Shown here: positions 11,052 to 22,466 of the stretch, piece by piece
Layout: every line of letters starts with the position of its first letter
Numbering within the stretch: the first letter of the stretch is position 1
DNA from: Petunia secreta
Taxonomy: Eukaryota > Streptophyta > Magnoliopsida > Solanales > Solanaceae
Assembly: GCA_029990175.1 (NCBI GenBank)
Contig: JARKIP010000049.1
Span: 10,518,001 to 10,582,000 of the forward strand
DNA: 64,000 nucleotides
Direction: 5' to 3'
The notes under the pieces: model-generated
Databases searched by the model: none
What the model saw: the letters and a program-made list of their open reading frames with translations, nothing else
What the model was told of the DNA's origin: nothing
Translations under genes and position numbers: made by a program

Positions 11052-11812
11052 TAAGGGTGGCTAACGGTCCGGTTTTGACCGGACCGGACCGGAATCGGGC
11101 CGGAAACCGGCTCGGACCGGTCCGGACCGGTTGAAACCGGACCGTTGGCCACTAACGGGCCCCGATCCCGGTACCGAACCGGTGCCTCGAAAAAAAACCG
11201 GGAGGACCGGATAAAAATGGGACCGGAACCGGCCCGGACCGGACCGGAACCGGCCGGACCGGACCGGTCAAAAAAATAAAAAAAAAGAAAAAAACTGCCC
11301 GTTTCTAGCCGTTGGGCAACGGCTATTTTGACCTCCTAGCCGTTGTCCAACGGCCAAAAACGGCCAAATACACCCCATAACCACCCCTAACTATTTTTTT
11401 TCTATAAATACCCCATTATTTCATCATATTTTTCACACAAATCTTCCAATTCTCTCTAATTCTCTCAAATTTTCTACAATATTGCTATTGTTCTACTTTG
11501 GCTATTTGTTAAAAATTTATAATTTGGCTACTTTATCAAGTTCTATTTGGAGTTTCTATCAAAGTTATATTGTGCTACTTGGTGAAGTTTATAAATATCA
11601 AGTATTGGATTAATTGGAGGTGCTACGTGGTTGAAAATATCAATTTGGCTATTTTTGCAATTTTTCGATTATCAAGTATTCAACTAATTAATTGAAGTGG
11701 AGGCTCAAGTTTCAACTTCACCTCAATTATACGGTTATATTTGGTTGGTCGTTCCTACTTCTACTCTTTTATTATTTTTTTTTCATATATATTTATTTTA
11801 TTTGCTATTATT

Positions 11813-14233
11813 ATGTCTCAACGAGGTTCAATTGGAACTAGTAGTGGGGGGCGGGCACGTGGTCGTAGGGGAAATAGGGGTAAAGAAATTGCTGGTAGTT
11901 CTAGTCGGAATACCCACCGCATAGATGATTCTCAACATTATCATAATATTAGCGCTGATAATATACTTGATCACGAAATGTTAGAAACACGATATGGGAA
12001 TCAAAGCGGGGGTAATTTAGAAGAAACACCTGAATTTCAAGCTAGTCCACCCAAAGTTCAGTCAGACTTGCCTCCTGAACCTCCTACTAGAATACCGGCT
12101 AAACGTAAGGATAGATCTGATGTGTGGGATTTTGCATCAAAGAATGTTGAAGCGCAGACGGCCTCCTGCGGGCTTTGTGATAAGGTGTGGGTTTTTAGAA
12201 CTGGGGGTAATGAGGGTGGGACGGGTAAACTTAGGCAGCACTTACAAAAGAAACATCCTAAAGAATGGGCAACGCGGGCGGGTGGTATATATTTAGGGAC
12301 CGAACATGGGGGAGTAGCGCATGATTCTTCTTCGGGTATCCAAGCAAGAATTAACCATTTAACAGGAGGGCTTCTTACTTATGATAAACAAAAGGATAGG
12401 GAAGAAATTGCTAAACTAGTTGCCCTCGAGGGTTTACCTTATAGTTTTCCTTCTTCTACTGGTTTTGTTCGTTATGTTCAGGCTGTATATAATCCCTCTT
12501 TTAGAGGTTTTCCAAGAACTACTGTTAAAAATGATATTATTAAATTTAAGAACGAATATCAGGATTATTTGCGATATATGTTTGATAACTTTGACACTAG
12601 AGTATGTCTTACTACGGATATGTGTCGTTCTACTAATGGATGTGATTATATTACTGTGACTTGTCATTGGATAGATCCTGATTGGGTTTTTCAAAAACGT
12701 ATTATTGCTTATAAAATTGTTGATGAACCACACACGGGAAATTATATTTGTAACAAAGTTTCATCAATTTGTCGTACGTACTGTTTGTCTAACAAAGTTT
12801 TTAGTATTACGGTAGATAATGCTACAAACAACACAGACGCACTTAGGAACTTGATACCTATTTTGAACCCTCCTTTTCCTGAATTTTTTCATGTTAGGTG
12901 TGCATGTCATATTTACAACTTAGTAGTCAGAGATGGTCTTACCTTGTTTAACGACATTAGCAAAAAGGTGCAGATAGCTATTACTTATATTTTTAGAAAT
13001 AAAAACCAAGAAAGAAGACGAGAATGGGAAAGAAAATGTGTAGAATTAGGAATGCCAGTTAGGAGAGTCCCAAAGGAAGTTTGTACTAGGTGGAACACTT
13101 TATATGAGGCATTGAATGTTGCTTATGAATATAGACTGCCTATTTCTCAAATGTATAATAAACATTTTATGGAAATCTATCACCTTAAAGATGAGGATTG
13201 ACAAGTTGTTCAACATCTTCTTCAGTTTTTACATAAATTTTATCAAGCTACTTTAGAATTTTCCGGTCAATATTATCCAACTACTCCTACCATGTTATAT
13301 TATATAGCTGGAATATCGGAATTATTGAAAATGTATAAACAATATGCAGTTTACTTACCGGCTGTAGAGTTAATGATTGAAAAGTTTAGAAAATATTTTT
13401 TTCCAATTCCTCATCTTTTTTACATTGCTTCTGTGTTGCATCCTGCTTTTAAAATTAAGTTAACTGAACGACTTGTTAGAGAAGTATATGCAAATTTAGA
13501 AATTACTCCAGAGGAAATTGCTACTAACAAGTTTCCAAGTGTAGACGAGGCTGTTGCTAAAGTTTATGCAGATACCGTGGCTGTTTTTGCAAAGTATAGA
13601 GCTTGGGCAGACACTGCAGAGCCAACGGAACCAATACTATCCACCGGGCAAAGTTCTTCACAGGCAGGAGCAGGAATGCGCACTTTTGGGGGACTTGACG
13701 AAAAGTTGCTTTCAGAACAGGACGAGTACGGAGAGGAATACAGCGAGTTCCAAGTGTATTTAATTCAATATCCAAAGAAACTTAACAATTTTGGAACTGC
13801 GAATTTGTTGGATTATTGGAAGAATCAAGAATCGCAATTTCCAATTCTTGCAAAAATGGCCCGGGATATATTAACAATTCAAGCTTCATCAGTTGCATCG
13901 GAAAGCGCTTTCAGCCAAGGAAGATTTCAAATTGGAGATCACAGATATTCATTGAGAGAGGAGGCAATGGAGACAGGAGTTTTATTCAGGGATTGGATAA
14001 GAGCAGAGCGAAGAAACTTTGGTCTACCAGAACTTACTAAGGAAAGGGGCAGAGCATATATCGATCAAATTTTGAGCGACGGAACAAGTGAAGGGAGTCA
14101 AACCGGCAATGAAGAAGAAGAAGAAGACGAAGAACCAGAAGGAGATGATGAACAAGATCAACAACGGCCAGTTCCAAAAGAAAAGCCTACAAGTGTCCTC
14201 AAGAAACTAGCTAATATGTTTAAAAGAATGTAA
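11813..14233 (+). pseudogene. hAT transposase, BED zinc finger, one in-frame TGA
   Basis: Start chosen at the first ATG of the frame (MSQRGSIGTSSGG). 807 codons including the stops. Residues 1-90 are a Gly/Arg-rich, probably disordered tail; the BED finger is C119-x2-C122-x20-H143-x4-H148. D269 (LTTDMC) and D335 (TVDNAT) are the likely first two acidic catalytic residues, followed by the CACHIYNL motif. The C-terminal hAT dimerisation domain surrounds W669 (LLDYWKNQ...ASESAFSQG), and an acidic tail with a basic end follows. The only lesion is a TGA at 13199-13201 after HLKDED, where hAT transposases normally keep Trp (DW). The frame is otherwise continuous, so the copy decayed recently. Acts in the nucleus on the terminal and subterminal repeats. 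Confidence 0.92.
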
Positions 14234-14690
14234 TATTCTAAATAAGAATTTTGAATTTACAAGTTTTTGTTTAGATGTAATTTGCACTTCTTATATCTTA
14301 AACAATTCAATAAAATTGCTCCAAGTCTTGGAATTCAATCACAACTATTGTCTTCATACTATTTATTTTTAATTTATAGTTTGCGCAAAAAATACTACAA
14401 TTAATTACTAGTTTGTAAATTAGTTCAAATATTGAATTTTGAACTTAAAGAATTAATTCAAAAATTTGAATTTACTAAAATTAATTCAAAGTTTGAAACT
14501 TTGAATATTGAACATAACAAATTAATTCAAAACTACAAGTTCAAAATTATAAAAAATACTACAAGTTTTTTTATTCTAAGTTTAAACTTTAATATATACA
14601 AGTAAAAACTAAATAATATTTTGTTGTAATATTTTTCAAAGTTTCCATCACTTTAAATAAAACTCAATGGAAAAAAAAAAAAAAAACTTA
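14234..14690. other. hAT 3' untranslated, AT-rich tract
   Basis: AT-rich sequence with repeated TTGAA/TTCAAA words and an A run (about 14670-14685). No coding potential. It resembles the A-rich stretch before the true 3' end (about 15567), supporting an internal fused end. Confidence 0.5.
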
Positions 14691-14973
14691 TTTGGGCCGA
14701 ACTGCCGGACCGGACCGGACCGAACCGGACCGGACCGGCATTTTGGCCCAACGGCTCTCTTTCAAATATAGCCGTTGGCCAACGGCCAAAAACGGCTATA
14801 TTTGCCTATCACCCCCCCTAAACGCCCCCCATAACCCCCCAACCTATTTTTATCTATATATACCCTATTATTTCATCATTATATCACACAATTTACCATT
14901 TTCTATCAATTTATCTCTCAAATTACTCTCAAAGGCTATTTTCTAAATTTCTTCCAAAATCCAAACAATTATA

Positions 14974-15201
14974 ATGGCTGAAAATCAAGCTCCCGCTGCT
15001 CCTGAACGAAGACGTCGTTCTATAGTGTGGGAACTTATTACGAAAGATACTGAATCTCAGAAAGCTAAATGTAGCATCTGTAACAAAGAGTGGCAACTTT
15101 ACACTGGACCCAACAATGGAGGGACGGGAAAGTTTAGGAACCACTTAAAAAAAAAACCACAGAACCGAATGGGATATAATAAATGGCTTTATTCCGCGTG
15201 A
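14974..15201 (+). pseudogene. Second BED-finger transposase fragment in the hAT unit
   Basis: 75 codons from an ATG in good context. The BED motif starts C-SIC-NKEW and FRNHL, but the expected second His is lost because the frame slips in an A run (15149-15157); one base fewer would restore H-x4-H in another frame, which then ends soon after. Its sequence differs clearly from the upstream transposase, so it comes from another hAT copy. Upstream CCGGACCGG repeats and an AACGGC... segment (about 14690-14800) mirror the 5' end of the first copy. Confidence 0.7.
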
Positions 15202-15782
15202 TTGAAAATTTGAAGAGATGGCTAAGGGAATATCTATTTCAATTATGTATTTTCGAATTTCTAGTTTATTTAGTATCTTTGTAATTTTTCGATTTCTAGT
15301 TTGTTTTGTCATTTCAATTATCTATTTCTCATTCAATAAACGTTTGTTTTGTTTCATAAACTTTACACTGATAAAGTAACAAACTAGAAGACGTCGTTCA
15401 ATTATTTATTTCTCATTCAATAAACTTTACATTAATAAATTTTAAAATATAATTTACATAATTATTTTGTTAATTTGTTTCATTAAAAAATATAATTTAC
15501 CTAATTATCAAAAATGATGTTTAAATAAATTGTTAAGTTTTTCAAATTTTAGTTTTATTTGCCTAAAAAAAAAAAAATAACAAAAAACCCGTTAACCGGC
15601 CGGACCGGACCGGCCTAACGGTCGCCGGAACCGGTTCCGATCCGGCTCCAATATTTGAAACCGGCATGGACCGGACCGGTAGACCGGAATTCCACCGGTT
15701 TGAAATTTTTTTGGCCCGGTTCCGGACCGGAACCGGACTCCGGTACCGGTTCCGGACCGGACCGGACCGCTGGCCACCCTTA

Positions 15783-16019
15783 GTCTATACCTTGGGGAAA
15801 GCCCAAGTTTTGGAAAATGCCCACTTGTTGGGGAGTGCCCAACGGATAGGGAGTGCCCAACACACTATCACGAGTGCCTTCTCCGACATCTTTTGAGACA
15901 CTCAGGGTCTCTTCTCTTTAAAGGCTCTCAAGCCTCGTACTTATTGCTCTCACCTCGGCCAACAGAGCGGCCAAGAAGCTCACCGGGTCCCTAATGGTAT
16001 CGTCAACGTCTCCGGCCAT
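15783..16019 (-). pseudogene. Element D, start of first ORF
   Basis: The ATG at 16017-16019 opens MAGDVDDTIRDPVSFLAALL, followed by a leucine-rich LAEVRAISTRLESL stretch like the gag start of the intact element (ILAKLDSMNLRIESLERV). A stop follows and the frame then resumes as VGEGTRDSVLGTP... up to the hAT insertion. So D begins with a gag-like coiled coil but diverges afterwards. Confidence 0.55.
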
Positions 16020-17030
16020 GTACCTACAAAAGTAACAAGACTAAAAGAAGAGGTTAGAGTAAAAAACTCACATGCTCCCTCACTTTTGAACGTCACTCGG
16101 GTACATTCGTTTAGTGGTGGGGGATTTATCACTAAAGCTTGATTTTAAAAGCTTCCTCGTAGTTGAACAACCTCCTCAATAACCATTCAAGTTCACAAGA
16201 ACCAAATACTCTCCGGGAAGAGTGGAGTTGATGGGACTCGATAAACGCTAGACTATTTAAGTGAGCACTTGAAGGAAACAATGTACTACGAGTGTTCTTT
16301 GATTTCTACTCTCCTCTAAGCACGACCTAATCGCTCAATGAACTAGTACTAGTAAAGTAGAAGTGTTACTTGAAAAGTGCTAGCGGAAAGTGATACAAGA
16401 CAACAAAAAGCGAAAACCTACGAAAAAACAACTACCCGGACACGTTCCAGAAACAGGCCCCCCACCTCTGTAAACAGGCGGTCCGCCCAGTATTTTTACA
16501 GTGAGGAGTAGGCGGTCAGCCTACTTGAAGTCCAGAGAGTTTGAAACAAAAGAGGCAGTCCGCCCAGTGCAATTTCCTGCAGCTTTTTATTTCGCGTTTT
16601 TGATTCTGTAGCACCCTAATTTCCAACAAAAACAAGTTCTTTTCCCAATCTAATGATACCCAAAGGTGTATAGGATGATTACAAACAAAACCCAATAGTT
16701 TCTAACCCCAAAAAACAACAACAAATCGATTTCGATCTTTAAGAAGGAATTTCTAGGGTTTTTGAAAACTTTGAGATTTGATTCTTTAAATTTCGAATCA
16801 CAACACCAAATCACGATATTTTGGTACCAAAAGAATTGTCATCAAACATCAAACAAATCCCAATGATCTTAAATGTTTGGGTGTTCAAAATCCAACAAGT
16901 TTCACCAATTTTTTTTTTCTTTCAAATTTTCAAATTTTTTTGTTTTTCTTCCAAATAAGAACAACAGACAACAAGAAAACAATAACAAGGATAAAAAATA
17001 CGATGAACAAGGCCTTGCTCTGATACCAAA
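16020..17030 (-). other. Element D leader with GC boxes and primer site
   Basis: About 1 kb of T-rich leader without ORFs. Boxes of the GGCGGTCCGCC type sit at about 16470-16580. The primer site (complement of GCTCTGATACCA, about 17018-17030) is next to the LTR remnant. Confidence 0.65.
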
Positions 17031-17210
17031 TAATGCAGCGGAAAATACGGAAGCGATAAAGTAAAAATAAAAGCGAGACGTGGCTCGAACGAATTACCTA
17101 AGTAGGACCGAAGAACTTGTTTCGATACACCTCGGGTGATTATCAAGGAACACCTACACTAGCCAACTTGGCTCTTGATGGTTGACGCTTTGGCTCCAAT
17201 TTTGCCAGCA
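17031..17210 (-). repeat. Internally deleted LTR between elements D and F
   Basis: Starts at the primer site of D (TAATGCAGCGG...) and ends with the LTR-start text seen at other LTRs (CTTGGCTCTTGATGGTTG, then GCTCCAATTTTGCCAGCA). A jump near 17165 joins the two ends, so about 0.5-0.7 kb of U3/R is missing. It is the 5' LTR of D and adjoins F coding sequence directly, so it may also be the 3' LTR of F. Confidence 0.6.
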
Positions 17211-17587
17211 TTAGTTCACAAGCACTATCATAAGACAAGGAAGTAACATGCTCAAGGGAAGAAGAACATATACCTTTGAGTGGCCATCTTGCTCGCTCAA
17301 TGCACTTGACGTGTCATGAATAGTTTCTCCAACTTGTAGCTCACATTTGGAATCACCTTCACCTTGCCTTTCCATCTTGGAACATGGTTGAGGCTTCATC
17401 AGTTTGCCTCCAAGAATTCCTACACAAGAATTCAAACAAGTAGAAGAAAAGGATAAAGGGTTAAGGTTAGAATAAGGGTGCCCTCACTCTCAACAATTCT
17501 TTTTCCCTCTCTCTTTTCCCTCATTTTCTTTTCAAGGTCGAGTGTAGATTCGGGTGGTGATAACCCACTCACATCACTCATCACAAC
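17211..17587 (-). pseudogene. Element F, distal coding remnant
   Basis: Minus-strand sequence similar to D (10631-10846): the Ser-rich STLDLE motif and CVGILGGKLMKPQP versus CVGTLGGELVEPQP. It is truncated at the LTR remnant. Stops separate it from the F ORF upstream. Function unknown. Confidence 0.45.
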
Positions 17588-18580
17588 CTATCCTTTTTCC
17601 ACTCTAGAGTTGTCATCGGTCACTCCCTTACCTCTCTCAATCTTTTGTCTCTCATATTCGGGCGAGTTAGGACGAGGCCCGAGAATGCCCATAGCTGGAG
17701 TAGGTGGACTTTTAACATCAACTCGGAATCTAGGACTTGGAGACTCATCACATGATGTCTCCTTCTTTTTTGTTGGTGAACCAGTTGATTTTAAATTTTG
17801 TGGTTTCGGGCTCACCTTATCGACACTTGTCAACTCTTTTCTTGCAGTAGTCCCACCTCTTGTGTATGTAGGACTTCTTGAATGCTCATTTTCACCTATG
17901 GAATGAAGTTCTCGCCCCTTGCTCCTTTGCATAGCCAAAGAAGGTGCACTAGTAGGCAATTGCCCTCTTGCCCGATAAGGTACAAAATCATAAACCCTTG
18001 GACCTATGCCCATAAGATATGCATCCTTCATAGCACTATGCCGCACCCTCTTGTCATCCAACCATCGCTCACCTAGCCATATATCAACATGTTGCATGGG
18101 ATACACATCACACCACACATAACTCTTATAGTTCCTATGAGATAAGAGCACCCGAGCTTCCTTGGAAACCCACACTCCATCATACTCATAAGGATGCTCT
18201 AGCGCACGACATGGTATCCTTAACACATTTCTATAATCAACCTCATCATCAATTCTCTCTATGTCGCTATCAATATTTTCAAATTCATCAGAAGAAGAGT
18301 AAGTAGGAACATTGTACCTTGAAGCGTCACCATCTTCGTATTCTTGACTAGAAGCGTAAGGATCAACACATTCATCATCGTAAGCCTCATAGTCTTCATG
18401 AACCTCACGATCATCATAGTGAACCGCTTCATCACCATAGGAGCCATGGTTTCCCGAGTCATCATAGTAACATTCTTCATCATCAACATAGGAACCATAG
18501 TCTCCATCATCTCCATACGAGTCATAGCAACTCGCATCATCCCCACACGAGCCATCACCTCCACATTCTTCATCCGACAT
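17588..18580 (-). CDS. Element F ORF: acidic Tyr/Gly/Asp-rich protein with retropepsin-like stretch
   Basis: An uninterrupted 330-codon ORF from an ATG (18578-18580) to TAG, placed exactly where gag should be: primer site, ~0.9-kb leader, ORF. Residues 1-125 are very acidic, with imperfect GSYGDDEE/CYDDSG repeats. Residues ~130-195 contain CDVYPMQHVDIWLGERWLDD, which aligns with the protease C-terminal strand DVVPMQACHLLFGRPWQFD of the intact element; no catalytic DSG in the right place is seen. Residues 200-330 are basic, Ser/Pro-rich, ending in a charged stretch shared with D. No CCHC knuckle, RT or integrase is present. I infer a non-autonomous gypsy derivative that kept a non-enzymatic fragment of pro; its role is unknown. 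Confidence 0.6.
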   Translation of the reverse strand: MSDEECGGDGSCGDDASCYDSYGDDGDYGSYVDDEECYYDDSGNHGSYGDEAVHYDDREVHEDYEAYDDECVDPYASSQEYEDGDASRYNVPTYSSSDEFENIDSDIERIDDEVDYRNVLRIPCRALEHPYEYDGVWVSKEARVLLSHRNYKSYVWCDVYPMQHVDIWLGERWLDDKRVRHSAMKDAYLMGIGPRVYDFVPYRARGQLPTSAPSLAMQRSKGRELHSIGENEHSRSPTYTRGGTTARKELTSVDKVSPKPQNLKSTGSPTKKKETSCDESPSPRFRVDVKSPPTPAMGILGPRPNSPEYERQKIERGKGVTDDNSRVEKG

Positions 18581-19533
18581 AGTTGCACCAATAAGAGAAA
18601 GAACCTCACAAAATTCGCTCCCTCACGTGTATCACTCAATATATGAACACTCAAGGGCAAGGCCTTAATCTCTTAGAAACTACGGTGGTCACAACTAGTA
18701 TGTCCAAGTATTGGTTCGGAGTGGAGTTAATGGGACTCTATGGACGGACGGTTATTTAACGTGTGCACTTGAGGCCAAAGAAAGTTCTATGACTCTTCTT
18801 TGAATTCTAATATCCTCTACGCACGAATGTCCTAATACGCTAAAGTGATAGTATTTTTGGAGTAGGCCAATTACCCTAGAAACACTAACCGAGAAACCGG
18901 AGGCAAAGAACAAGTGAAAACCTACAAAAAAAACTACCCGAAAGTAGGCAACATGGGGAGGCACTCCTCCCAGAGGGGGAGGTGATCCGCCTCACAAAGT
19001 CCAGAGAAGGACTTTTGGTAAGGCGGTCCGCCAAAATCCTGAGGCGGTCCGCCTAAAGCTGAATCTGCAGCTTTTGAACTGCGGGTTTTTGGCTCGTTTT
19101 GCACCCAAATTCAAAATGGTTTCAACTTGTTTTTGCAATACAAAGATACCCAAAGGTGTTTTCATTGAATCTAAACAATCCCCAATAGTTTTTACACCCA
19201 AACAAACAACAACGAGCTTCAATTAAAGTTTGAACCGATTTCAAGGGTTTTCAAAATTTGGGGATTTTGATTTTCGAATTTTCGATCCGTAACACCAAAA
19301 TGTGATAGGAGGGTACCAAATCAACAGGAATACATCGTAAATCAATCCCCAATACTTTTCAATAAATGGGGGAACCCATTTCAATGCTCAAATCTCAATT
19401 TTTTTGTATTTTTCAATTTTTTGTTTCTTTTTCTTTCCAGAAACAACAAACAACACGAACAAAATAAAGTAAAGATACTAGGCACGATCGAGGGTTTGTA
19501 AGAACAAAACCTATCCGTGCTCTGATACCAAAC
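18581..19533 (-). other. Element F leader with GC boxes and primer site
   Basis: No ORF. GC boxes (GGCGGTCCGCC and relatives) lie at about 18955-19060. The primer site is the complement of GCTCTGATACCA (19519-19530), a full match to the usual TGGTATCAGAGC. Confidence 0.7.
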
Positions 19534-20281
19534 TGATATGGGATAAACTAGCAGAAGAAATTAATGATTGATGCGGAAGCGAACAAACAAGATATCAAGA
19601 AATTAAGGGACGGGGAAGAATATAAATAGAAGAAAGAACGGATACTAACGATTCAAAACATGAATTGAATATCCAAAGAGGAAAGAAACTTGAACCTAAT
19701 CAAAGATTCATACTAGGATGAAATCCACATGGTTCCAAGCCAAGAGATACATGAAGCGTCAAGCTTCTTCAAAGAAGGCCTTGCCTCTCTTCAATTCTCC
19801 TATTCTCAAGATTCAAAGCTAACTAATAAAATAAATGACCAAAGGGAGGTATTTATAGTCTCCCTTTACATGTTTGTGAAATGTCTAAAAGCCCACAAGA
19901 GGGTAAAAACAATAAAGGCCACTTAGAGCTAAAATAGAAATTACACACGTAAACTAGCGAAATCCCGTGTGCTTCCGTCAGGGGTAGACGGTCCGCCCAC
20001 CCACACTAGGAAGTCCACCTCTCTCCAAGTCCTGAGAGTAGGCAGTGCACTAGGCGGTTCGCCCACTTGAAATACTGTAAGATGAAATGATGTAGGCGGT
20101 CCGCCCACTTGCAGAGGTGCTCCGCCTCTTCCTGTGGCATCTTGAGGTGCCTCAAATTGTGCCTTGGACCCTTCTACTTGTAGCCTAGGCAGTCCTCCTT
20201 CCATGGTGCTCAAATGCATGATCTTCAAGTCGCTTCCAGAGCCCTTGGCTTGTATTCTTTGTGCTCTCAAGCTTGGCTCTT
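19534..20281 (-). repeat. Element F 5' LTR, first part
   Basis: In element sense it ends CCCATATCA next to the primer site. It has a TATA motif (complement of ATTTATAG, about 19850) and GC boxes at 19984-20130. It breaks at 20277-20281 (CTCTT), where a solo LTR is inserted, and resumes at 29912, ending at 29947 (TGATGCGAGG in sense). Confidence 0.75.
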
Positions 20282-21214
20282 TGTCACGACCCAACCTAGG
20301 GCCGCGACGGATGACCAACACTAAGTGTCGATCATCATTAAACCTACTAATAATCTATGAATTATAGAGATGAGCCGGCAACCTTGTTATGAATACATAC
20401 ATATTTACTGAAAACATAAAGTCTGGAAAGATGACAAGGCTATCACACGCTAATATACATAACATACTGACTGCACCACACAGGGACATATCTACAGGCC
20501 TCTAAGAGTGCCATACCAAAACTGGCTGACTGTACACATACCAAAAGATAATTAACTCCGGGAGTAAGCGGAGTGAGTCTAATAGCTGATAGATGGCCTA
20601 CTAACATGGTCCAAGCATTGATTTATCTGCACCTGGGCGGCATGAAACCCCAGAAAAGGGCGTGAGTACGATATGTACCAAGTATGTAAGGCATGAGCAT
20701 ATAATATATCATAGCTGAATGAAACTGAAGGCTGGAATATAAATATGTAAATATGAGCTGGAGCATAGTGATATAGCTGGAAATCTGAAGAACGTACTAA
20801 ACATGATCTGAATAAAAAATGAAGTCTAGCTGGATCTGAAACTGAAGACTGAGCTAAACTATACTGACAAATAACTATAATATGACTGATAACTGTTAAC
20901 TAGAAACTTGAACTGATAGCTGTCAACTGATACTAATGCTAAGAACTGGTGGCTGATAACTGAGAACTGATAATTGGTACTGAGCTAAAACTGGACTGTT
21001 ATCTGAATTGGTACCTGTCTGGTGTTATGGGCTATATCCCCCAAATTAGGTAACTGAACATCTGAACTAGTACCTGTCTGGTGTTATGGGTTGTATCCCC
21101 CCAAATCAGGTAACTGAAAACCTGAACTAGCCTCATGTATAATCATGCAGCACATACTGTGGTTATATACGCATATATAACAAACCTGGCGGGTGTTATG
21201 GGCTATATCCCTAT

Positions 21215-22466
21215 TGCTCCCAAACACACACGCAAGTATACGTGGTCGACAAGTAATAAAGTGATAAATCGAGTATCGTTCCCACGAGGACTGTTGTGTC
21301 AGAATGAATCTTAGCAAACAATTTCCTTAGACCTATTCAGGGATCTTTTTCCACTGATGGTTTGTAATTTACTAACTTAGCAAATGATATTTAAAAGAAA
21401 GTTATTGAAATCAAACATTCAAGAGCAAACTATAGTTGTTATCAATAAGGAAGAAACAGTCCAGAGTCAGAGCTACAAACAATCTAGTTGAGTTTTCCAG
21501 TTGATCCTACTTCTCGATTTCCTAGATTGCTAACTAACAAGTTAATTATATTCGTGAAAACCTTTCGATTCTTCACGAGTCTATGCAAGCTACTCTAACG
21601 CCTATATTTCTATGGAATTAAATCACATGCATGCATTAAAGAACTCTATATTTAGCTAAGCAAGGCGAATAAGTATATGTCTATCCTACTCGCAAATCGA
21701 TTTCCTGATGCCCAGGTTCACAATTAAGCCATATTCTTTCTTATGTGCATTTACAAGTTCCCTCTGTCGAGTTCAACTTGTAAACCATAGATACTGTTCA
21801 ATTATCAGGCCTCAATACCAAACAATTAGGTTCAAGAAAGAATAAACAATCTATAACGGTAAATCAATAGGAAGAATTCAACTTTCAAACATCAACCTTC
21901 ATATATTTTCTCTAACCCTAGAACGAACAAACTATAGAATTAAAGAGAAGAATAAGAGAAAGAGAGAAAGAACTTGTTTAGAAGACATCTAGGGCTCCTC
22001 TGCTCTCCTCCATGTCTCCCCTCTAAAAACGAAATTAAAATACAATTTATAGTGTTTACAAAGTCTTCCCATAAGTTAATCCTAAACCTAAACTAAATTT
22101 TAAAAGTTGGGGTCGCAGAACTGAAAGCCATGGGGAATGCCTTGCATGGTTATGGCTTCTGAGAGTCGCGCGCTACAGGCCATGCCTCGCATGGTTATGG
22201 CTTTTGGAAGCCTGAAGCTATAACAAATCTGTAGCTTGCTCCATAGCTTTCCGTCTAATGCCATATCCCGCAATTAGCTAAGTTCATCAATTCTTGCTCG
22301 ATTTTATCCATCTTCACTCCGTTTGCACTCGTATTCATCCAAATCATTCCTACAATCACAAACACAAAAAGTGAGCGCAACAATCACAATTATTTCGTGC
22401 AATGGGCGAATAACGTATCAAAATGTGCGGAAATATTAAGGTAAAATAGGCTAATATTGCCAAACA
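21215..22466 (-). repeat. 3' LTR of the Athila-like element
   Basis: 1,252 bp; in sense TGTTTGGCAATATTAG...GTTTGGGAGCA. TATA motif CTATAAATTG about 22041-22055. Contains paired ATGCCTTGCATGGTTATGGC words (22128-22205). Aligns throughout with 27068-28322 with few changes. Confidence 0.9.

Larger units (their letters stand above)
11052..15782 (+). mobile_element. hAT DNA transposon (composite), 8-bp target duplication
   Basis: 4,731 bp with terminal inverted repeats TAAGGGTGGC / GCCACCCTTA and the perfect duplication GTCTATAC (11044-11051 and 15783-15790), splitting the coding region of element D. Both ends contain dense arrays of CCGGACCGG-type subterminal repeats (11065-11275, 15595-15775) and a third block lies inside (14690-14745). 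It encodes a BED-finger transposase with one nonsense codon, plus a second truncated BED ORF. The internal block looks like a fused 3'/5' end, so the unit appears to be two related hAT copies joined. Confidence 0.95.

Noticed and set aside
17588..18580. DSG in the acidic part of the F ORF as a protease active site
   Set aside because: It sits in a CYYDDSGN repeat, not in the hydrophobic-DSG context, and is far from the protease-like strand.
18344..18660. Met/Thr- and Ile-rich frames on both strands
   Set aside because: Shadows of the acidic repeat ORF in other frames.
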